The translations under genes and the position numbers were made by a program. 64,000 bases of DNA from an uncultured Flavobacteriaceae bacterium (GTDB taxonomy: Bacteria > Bacteroidota > Bacteroidia > Flavobacteriales > Flavobacteriaceae), in NCBI GenBank assembly GCA_947502495.1, contig CANNAC010000001.1, forward strand, positions 434,001 through 498,000, written 5' to 3'. The notes beneath the pieces were generated by a model. It was not told the DNA's origin, searched no databases, and saw nothing but the letters and a program-made list of their open reading frames with translations. The first letter of the stretch is position 1. The number at the start of each line of letters is the position of its first letter. This document shows, piece after piece, positions 57,811 to 64,000 of this stretch.

Positions 57811-60219
57811 CTATCCTTCAAACTCTTCATCTCCACCATTTCCTCTAGAACCTCTTTCACGTTTCTTTTGTTGGTTAAATCTGTAGGTGAAAGATAGGTT
57901 AAAGCTACGTTCTCTCCATTGGAACTCACTAGTGCTAAAGAACGTATCTGTGTTTGTTTCCATAGTACGTTTTCTAGAGTTAAACAAATCGCTAATATTA
58001 AAAGCGATGGATGCTTTTTCTTTAAACAAATCTTTACTAAAAGCTATATTGGTTGAAAAAACACCTTCACGTTTGTTTTGTGCATCTTCACTAGGACCAC
58101 TATAATTCATGCTCGTTTGCCATTCGATATCTGCAGGCAAAGTATATTTCGTATTTAATCTTGCGTACCAACTTGTATTTTCGTTTCCTAAATCTGCTCC
58201 GTTTGGATCTACACCTTCCGTTTTAGATTTGAATACATTAAAGTTTGCACTGGTATTAAATTTACGAGATGCTCTGTACATAAGTGTAAATTCAAAACCA
58301 TATCTATCTTCACTAGATAAATTAATAGGTGTACGTTGTATGATAGATACATCTTCACCGTCTACATTTACCGTTTCTCCTGTATCAAAACTGATAAAGT
58401 TAAATACGTCTGTTGCATGCTGGTAATACGCAGATGTGTTCAATGTCACTTTTCCAAAACGGTTTAAATAACCAAGATCAAAAGTGCCAGAGTAACTAGG
58501 GTCTAAGTCCGGATTTCCTTGAAAAACACTAGATACACTAGAACGAGAAGGGAATGGATTTATATATCTAGAACGAGGTCTACGTAAACGTCTGCTATAT
58601 CCAAGCGTTACATTTTCTGCATCGGATAATTCATAATTTAAATTTACTGTAGGAAATAAGCCAGTGTAGTCCTTTTTGCTAAAATCACCACTAGACGGTT
58701 GGTCAATAGTAATTCTAGTGTTTTCAAGACGTAAACCTAATAAGTAAGAAAATTTACCATGTTTACTACCATATTGCGTGTAAACAGCGTTAATATATTC
58801 TCTGTAGTTTAATATATTAGATAGATCGTTATCTACATAGAAAGCATTGGTGTCATCTAAAAGTGCTACCTCATAATCTGTAGATAGATTGTTGAAGTTT
58901 CCACGATAACCTAATTCAAATTGTGCTTTTTCGCCAATAGGCAATACATAATCTCCTTGTAATAAAATACGTTGTTGATCTTCAAGAGTTCCTACTTTTT
59001 CGGTCAAGATATCGTTTACTTCTACTAGAGAATTTTCGTCTTCTGTACTGTCTTCATATTGAAAATCGAAAGTAAGCTTATGTCCACTAGTTTCAAAGTT
59101 TTTTGTAAAATTTGCAGCGTATTGAATGGTTTTGTCATCTTCTAATTCTGGATCAAAACGAGAACTTGAGCTAGTTAACGCATTGTTGATATCATATTGA
59201 AGTAAGCTATTTGTTGTGTTGCTTTCATTATTGTTATCGCTATAAAAAATAGAAGTGGTTAAGGAAGCAGAATCTGTAATGTACCATTCTAGACCTAAGT
59301 TTGTATTAAAGCCTTTTCTAATACGGTCGTAATCTTTGGTTTCTTTAATTCTATTTCCAGCATCTTTATAGGTAGTATTTGTAAAAGAACTTCCTGGGGA
59401 TTCTCTGTAATTGTAAGCAGTGGTATTAAATATGTTTACATTTCCTGTTCTGTAGTTTATGTTTCCAGATATTCCTGCGGAAGGATTATAACCAGCGTTC
59501 GCCGTTATTGCTCCATTTAAACCTTGTAATTTACTTCTTCTTAAGATTATGTTTATAATTCCTGCAGTACCTTCTGAATCATATCTTGCGGAAGGTGACG
59601 TAATAACTTCTACTTTCTCAATAGATTCTGCTGGTAATTGACGTAATGCCTCCGTAGAGTTTAAACCAACTAAACCAGAAGGTTTTCCGTTAATTAAAAT
59701 ACGTACATTTTCTTGTCCTCTTAAAGATACATTTCCTTCTACATCTACTGCAACCGAAGGTACGTTGTCTAGTACATCACTAACAGTACCACCACGAACA
59801 GTAAGGTCTTTACCAACGTTGTATATTTTTTTATCTAACTTTATTTCAACGGTTGTGCGTTCTGCAATTATTTCTACCACATCTAAAGATTCTGCATCTT
59901 CACTAAGAAATATTCTACCTAGATCGGTATCTGCCAAAAGTTTTTGGTTTGCAATTGTCTTTGTTCCAAATCCAATGAATTCTACAGAAACGTCATAAAG
60001 ACCGGCAGCAACAGGAATACTAAAGTTTCCTTTTTGGTCTGTAATTCCTCCAGTAACCATTCTGTTTTCCTTTTTACTAAAAAAAGCGACAGTGGCATAT
60101 TCTAATGGTTGAAGCGTTTCTTGTTCTATAATACTTCCAGTAATTCTTACTTCCTTTTGTGCAAAGGAATTTAAAGTGAAAAATAAAATGCAAATGAATG
60201 CGAATAGTTGTTTAGTCAT
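57811..60219 (-). CDS. TonB-dependent receptor (carboxypeptidase-like + plug + outer membrane barrel)
   Basis: ITGSIIEQETLQPLEYATVAFF; plug VRGGTVSDVLDNVPSVAVDVEGNVSLRGQENVRILINGKPSGL; long barrel. Confidence 0.92.
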   Translation of the reverse strand: MTKQLFAFICILFFTLNSFAQKEVRITGSIIEQETLQPLEYATVAFFSKKENRMVTGGITDQKGNFSIPVAAGLYDVSVEFIGFGTKTIANQKLLADTDLGRIFLSEDAESLDVVEIIAERTTVEIKLDKKIYNVGKDLTVRGGTVSDVLDNVPSVAVDVEGNVSLRGQENVRILINGKPSGLVGLNSTEALRQLPAESIEKVEVITSPSARYDSEGTAGIINIILRRSKLQGLNGAITANAGYNPSAGISGNINYRTGNVNIFNTTAYNYRESPGSSFTNTTYKDAGNRIKETKDYDRIRKGFNTNLGLEWYITDSASLTTSIFYSDNNNESNTTNSLLQYDINNALTSSSSRFDPELEDDKTIQYAANFTKNFETSGHKLTFDFQYEDSTEDENSLVEVNDILTEKVGTLEDQQRILLQGDYVLPIGEKAQFELGYRGNFNNLSTDYEVALLDDTNAFYVDNDLSNILNYREYINAVYTQYGSKHGKFSYLLGLRLENTRITIDQPSSGDFSKKDYTGLFPTVNLNYELSDAENVTLGYSRRLRRPRSRYINPFPSRSSVSSVFQGNPDLDPSYSGTFDLGYLNRFGKVTLNTSAYYQHATDVFNFISFDTGETVNVDGEDVSIIQRTPINLSSEDRYGFEFTLMYRASRKFNTSANFNVFKSKTEGVDPNGADLGNENTSWYARLNTKYTLPADIEWQTSMNYSGPSEDAQNKREGVFSTNIAFSKDLFKEKASIAFNISDLFNSRKRTMETNTDTFFSTSEFQWRERSFNLSFTYRFNQQKKRERGSRGNGGDEEFEG

Positions 60220-60429
60220 GATTAGTTTTTTGCTTAAGACCGCAAAAATATAGTTTGGTTTAAAGTGACTTGGTTAAAAGTATGTTAAAGAACTAATTTT
60301 AACTTTTTAAAACTTCTTTTTATTTTTCATTCTATACACAGATGTTACAGAATGGTTTACCGTTTTCTTTGTGTGAAAAAAGGCTAGTTTTCATGAAATC
60401 TAAAAAAAGAGAATGTATTTAAATAAAAA

Positions 60430-60458
60430 AAAAACTTCAAAATATTTCGATTTTGAAG
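60430..60458. terminator. Hairpin terminator
   Basis: AACTTCAAAAtatttcgaTTTTGAAGCTTTTT. Confidence 0.7.
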
Positions 60459-60467
60459 CTTTTTAAA

Positions 60468-60830
60468 TTAGCTAGCTAGTATGCCTAATATTTTTTCTGG
60501 AGGCTGACAAATTGCAGCTTTCTCTCCATTAATAACTATTGGTATTTTTATGAGACAAGGAAACTCTGTCATCATTTTTATGTATTCGATATCGTCAAAA
60601 TCATCAGGATTAGAAACTAACTCTTGATAATGATCTTTCCAAATGGTAGATTCTGTTCTAATTAACTGAACCGCTTTAATGTTTAGAAGCTTAATTATTC
60701 TTTTTAGTTTTCTTTCTGTTAAGGGGTTATCAATATGTCTAATTACTTTGTGTCTTTGCTTTATTTTTTTTAATATATTGAGGCACTCCATAGAGTCTAT
60801 TGATTCTGGGTTGTGATAAATCAAAATCAT
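60468..60830 (-). CDS. ArsC/Spx-fold protein, apparently catalytically degenerate
   Basis: YHNPESIDSMECLNILK aligns with YHNNRCSKSRCGLEIIK of the neighbour; CQPPEKIL in place of GRPPELIL. Confidence 0.8.
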   Translation of the reverse strand: MILIYHNPESIDSMECLNILKKIKQRHKVIRHIDNPLTERKLKRIIKLLNIKAVQLIRTESTIWKDHYQELVSNPDDFDDIEYIKMMTEFPCLIKIPIVINGEKAAICQPPEKILGILAS

Positions 60831-60873
60831 AATGTAGGTAGGGATTTGGGCTTTTTTTTTTGGCTATTATAGG

Positions 60874-61218
60874 TTATGTTATTACATCTAGGATTAATTC
60901 TGGTGGACGACCAATGACCGCTTTGTTCCCTTTTATAACAATAGGTCTTTCTATTAGTTTTGGGTAGGTAATCATCGCATCTATTACTTCGGCATTTGTT
61001 AATGTTTTGCCTTTGTAATTTTCTTTCCAAATAGCTTCGTTTTTCCTTACTAAATCTATCGGGTTGATTTTGAGTAAGTTAATTATGTTGGTTAACTCTG
61101 CTTTATTCGGAACGCTTTCAAGGTAATTAATTATTTTATATTCTTTACCAGAATTCTTTATTATTTCTAGTCCGCAGCGAGACTTACTGCATCTGTTATT
61201 GTGGTATATAGTTATCAT
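60874..61218 (-). CDS. Arsenate reductase (ArsC) family protein
   Basis: ITIYHNNRCSKSR; RPIVIKGNKAVIGRPPELIL. Confidence 0.9.
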   Translation of the reverse strand: MITIYHNNRCSKSRCGLEIIKNSGKEYKIINYLESVPNKAELTNIINLLKINPIDLVRKNEAIWKENYKGKTLTNAEVIDAMITYPKLIERPIVIKGNKAVIGRPPELILDVIT

Positions 61219-61231
61219 ATAGCGCTTTAGG

Positions 61232-62342
61232 TTATAAGTTGTTTGTTTCGGTAGTTTGTTGGCCCATCATCATAAGGTATGCCTTTAAAAAACCACCAAT
61301 ATCGCCATCCATAACGGCATCTACATTACCGGTTTCATGTGCAGATCGAACATCTTTTACTAATTTATAAGGATGCATTACATAATTGCGTATCTGACTT
61401 CCCCATTCAATTTTCATTTTACCAGCTTCTATATCCTCTCGTTGTGCCAACTGCTTTTGTAATTCAATTTCATATAATTGCGATTTTAGCATTTGCATAG
61501 CGCGATTTCTATTATCATGTTGCGAACGCGTTTCTGAACAGGATATTTGAATTCCAGTTGGTTTGTGTGTTAGTTGTACTTTGGTTTCTACTTTATTTAC
61601 GTTTTGTCCACCAGCACCACTTGAACGAGCAGTAACAATATCGATATCTGCTGGATTGATTTCAATTTCTATGGTATCATCGACTAATGGGTACACATAA
61701 ACAGAAGCAAAACTAGTATGTCGCTTGGCATTGCTATCAAAAGGAGAAATTCGTACTAATCGATGTACGCCGTTTTCGCCTTTAAGCCATCCAAAAGCAA
61801 AATCTCCTTCAATTTCTAGCGTAACGGTTTTAATTCCAGCAACATCTCCTTCTTGATAATTAAGTTCTTTTACTTTAAAACCACTTTTTTCGGCATACAT
61901 TAGATACATACGCATGAGCATACTTGCCCAATCGCAACTTTCTGTTCCTCCAGCTCCAGCAGTAATTTGTAAAACAGCACTTAAACTATCTCCTTCTTCA
62001 GAAAGCATGTTTCTAAATTCTAGATCTTCAATAGAGGTTGTTGCTTTTTCAAAACGAATTTCTACATCTTGCAAAGTAGCCTCGTCTTCTTTAAAAAATT
62101 CATAGATGACTTCTAAATCTTCGACTAGTGTTTTAGAGGTATCATAATCAGTAACCCATTTTTTCTTCTCTCGAAGCGATTTCATAATCACTTCTGCGAC
62201 TTTAGAATCATTCCAGAAATTAGGATCGAAAGTTTGTTCTTCTTCGTTTTGTATTTCAATCAACTTAGCATCTAAGTCAAAGATATTGCCTTAGCGCACT
62301 AAGACGTGTGTTAAGATCTTTAATTTGATCTGTAGTAATCAT
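61232..62342 (-). CDS. prfB: Peptide chain release factor 2, with +1 programmed frameshift
   Basis: [16 protein letters not shown]; zero frame [21 protein letters not shown] then CTT TGA C at 62282-62276; +1 frame continues [22 protein letters not shown]. Join approximately complement(61232..62278,62280..62342). Confidence 0.93.
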
Positions 62343-62433
62343 AGGAAGTATATTTTTAACAAAAATATACTTTAATACTGTGTGTGAAAATATATTTTGA
62401 TTTAATTTTACAGTAGTTATAAATATAAACCAA

Positions 62434-63453
62434 ATGATAATAGATTTAAGAAGTGATACCGTAACCAAACCAACTAAAGGAATGCTAAATGCTATGCTGA
62501 AGGCATCTGTTGGAGATGATGTTTATAAAGAAGATCCTACCGTCAATGCTTTAGAAGAACGTATAGCGGAAATGTTTGGTAAACCGAAAGCATTATTCTT
62601 TCCTACAGGAACCATGGCTAATCAAGCAGCTATAAATTTACATACCAATCCTGGGGAACAGGTTATTTGTGATAAATATGCACATATATATAATTATGAA
62701 GGAGGCGGAGCGAGTTTTAATAGTGGCGTTTCTTGTAAGTTAATAGATGGACATCGCGGTATGTTTACAGCGCAAGAAGTAATAGATAATATAAATCCTC
62801 CAGAATTTTATCACAGCGCATTAACACGTTTGGTTGAAATTGAAAACACAACCAATAAAGGAGGAGGAGCTTGTTGGGATTTTAGTGAGTTAGAGAAAAT
62901 AAGAAAAGTTTGTGATGCTAATGGCCTTGGTTTTCATTTAGATGGTGCACGTATTTGGAATGCTTTGGTGGCTAAAAAGGAAACGACAAAGCAATACGGA
63001 AATGTGTTTGATACTATTTCTGTTTGTTTAAGTAAAGGATTGGGTTGCCCTATTGGTTCTGTATTGGTAGGTGATGAAGATATAATGCAAGGAGCAATGC
63101 GAATACGAAAAATATTTGGAGGCGGGATGCGTCAAGTTGGTTATTTGGCTGCTGCCGGAATATATGCTTTAGATCATCATGTAGAAAGATTAGAAGAAGA
63201 TCATCATAAAGCAAAGGAATTAGCAAAGGTTTTAAACGATGCTACTTTTGTTAAAAAAGTGGAACCTGTAGAAACGAATATTGTAATCTTTGAATTACAA
63301 AAAGATGTGGATTCAGAGGCTTTTATTTCTAAGTTGGATAGTAAAGGAGTAAAACTGGTAGGAATGGGAGAAAATAAGCTTCGATTAGTTACACATTTAG
63401 ACTATACTAATAAGATGCACACCTATGTTTTAGACTTGCTGAGCGATTTTTGA
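62434..63453 (+). CDS. Threonine aldolase family PLP-dependent enzyme
   Basis: IDLRSDTVTKPTKGM, GDDVYKEDPTVNALEERIAEMFGK, HLDGARIWNA, SVCLSKGLGCPIGS. Confidence 0.93.
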   Translation: MIIDLRSDTVTKPTKGMLNAMLKASVGDDVYKEDPTVNALEERIAEMFGKPKALFFPTGTMANQAAINLHTNPGEQVICDKYAHIYNYEGGGASFNSGVSCKLIDGHRGMFTAQEVIDNINPPEFYHSALTRLVEIENTTNKGGGACWDFSELEKIRKVCDANGLGFHLDGARIWNALVAKKETTKQYGNVFDTISVCLSKGLGCPIGSVLVGDEDIMQGAMRIRKIFGGGMRQVGYLAAAGIYALDHHVERLEEDHHKAKELAKVLNDATFVKKVEPVETNIVIFELQKDVDSEAFISKLDSKGVKLVGMGENKLRLVTHLDYTNKMHTYVLDLLSDF

Positions 63454-63663
63454 TTTTTTCTATCTAATAATCAGGCGATTAAAAAATAATTAAGTGTTTC
63501 GTCGTGTATAAATGTATTTTATCGAAATGTTAAAGAGTTCTTAATGTTTAATCAATTAATAGTTTGATAAGTTTTAATTTTGTTCGAAATTAGAGTTGTT
63601 ACTTCTCTTAAAGTATCTGAAAATTAGAACAATATTAATATTTAACCATTAAATTATTTAAAA

Positions 63664-64000
63664 ATGAAAAAAACCTTACTAACAATTTTATCTTTTGTCG
63701 TTTGCATTTCTGCAATTGCTCAAGATTTACCAACGAATCCAGAACCAGGAAAATGTTATGTTCGATGTGTAACACCAGACGTTTGGGTAAATCAAGATGT
63801 AACTATTCAAGTGTCTCCAGCGTACAAAAAGTTAAGCACGGTACCTTCAACTTATACTACGGTTACTGAAGACGTAGTGGTTGCTAATGCAAGTCAACGT
63901 TTAGAAGTTGTTCCTGCTGTATATGAAACGCAAACTTTTGAAGTAACTGTACAAGAAGCTGCTCAACGTTTAGAGAAAATTGCTTCAAGAACAGAAACGC
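63664..64000 (+). CDS. Secreted repeat-containing protein, probably OmpA family N-terminus (partial)
   Basis: MKKTLLTILSFVVCISAIAQDLPTNPEPGKCYVRCVTPDVWVNQDVTIQVSPAYKKL...; open at window end. Confidence 0.7.
   Translation, partial: MKKTLLTILSFVVCISAIAQDLPTNPEPGKCYVRCVTPDVWVNQDVTIQVSPAYKKLSTVPSTYTTVTEDVVVANASQRLEVVPAVYETQTFEVTVQEAAQRLEKIASRTET

Overview
This 64-kb window reads as a low-GC Flavobacteriaceae (Bacteroidota) chromosome. Supporting signs are TAnnTTTG promoters, a T9SS C-terminal sorting domain, SusC-type plug/carboxypeptidase-like domains, a GIN-domain protein and DoxX/MarR/CPBP genes. There are no rRNA or tRNA genes, no CRISPR arrays and no prophage that I can support. Most genes are housekeeping: uvrD-like helicase, Sua5/YrdC, holA, menC-CPBP-menE, acyl-CoA carboxylase beta, ettA, aceB/aceA with an ScfR/RamB-like regulator, hutG, hutI, fumC, prfB with a +1 programmed frameshift, and threonine aldolase. 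The most interesting material is not standard. (1) A 365-bp unit (37186-37550) has a ~100-aa GIY-YIG nuclease ORF packed between two inverted REP-like hairpins. A 64-bp gene-less version lies 0.6 kb downstream, and many related GTCAY...RTGAC hairpins are scattered through the window, which looks like a nuclease-associated REP/REPIN-type mobile element. (2) Period-7 (heptanucleotide) sequences of differing composition abut or overlap CDS ends at five places. (3) A conserved-looking but uncharacterised co-directional cluster (29762-39977) contains a coiled-coil protein, two unknown proteins, an AAA+ ATPase, a NUDIX hydrolase and membrane proteins, with 39-bp direct-repeat arrays on both sides of the NUDIX gene. 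(4) One protein fuses VIT, vWA, CarboxypepD-like, TonB plug, TPR and DUF2135-like regions without a beta-barrel. All family names come from reading motifs by eye; no database search was run.
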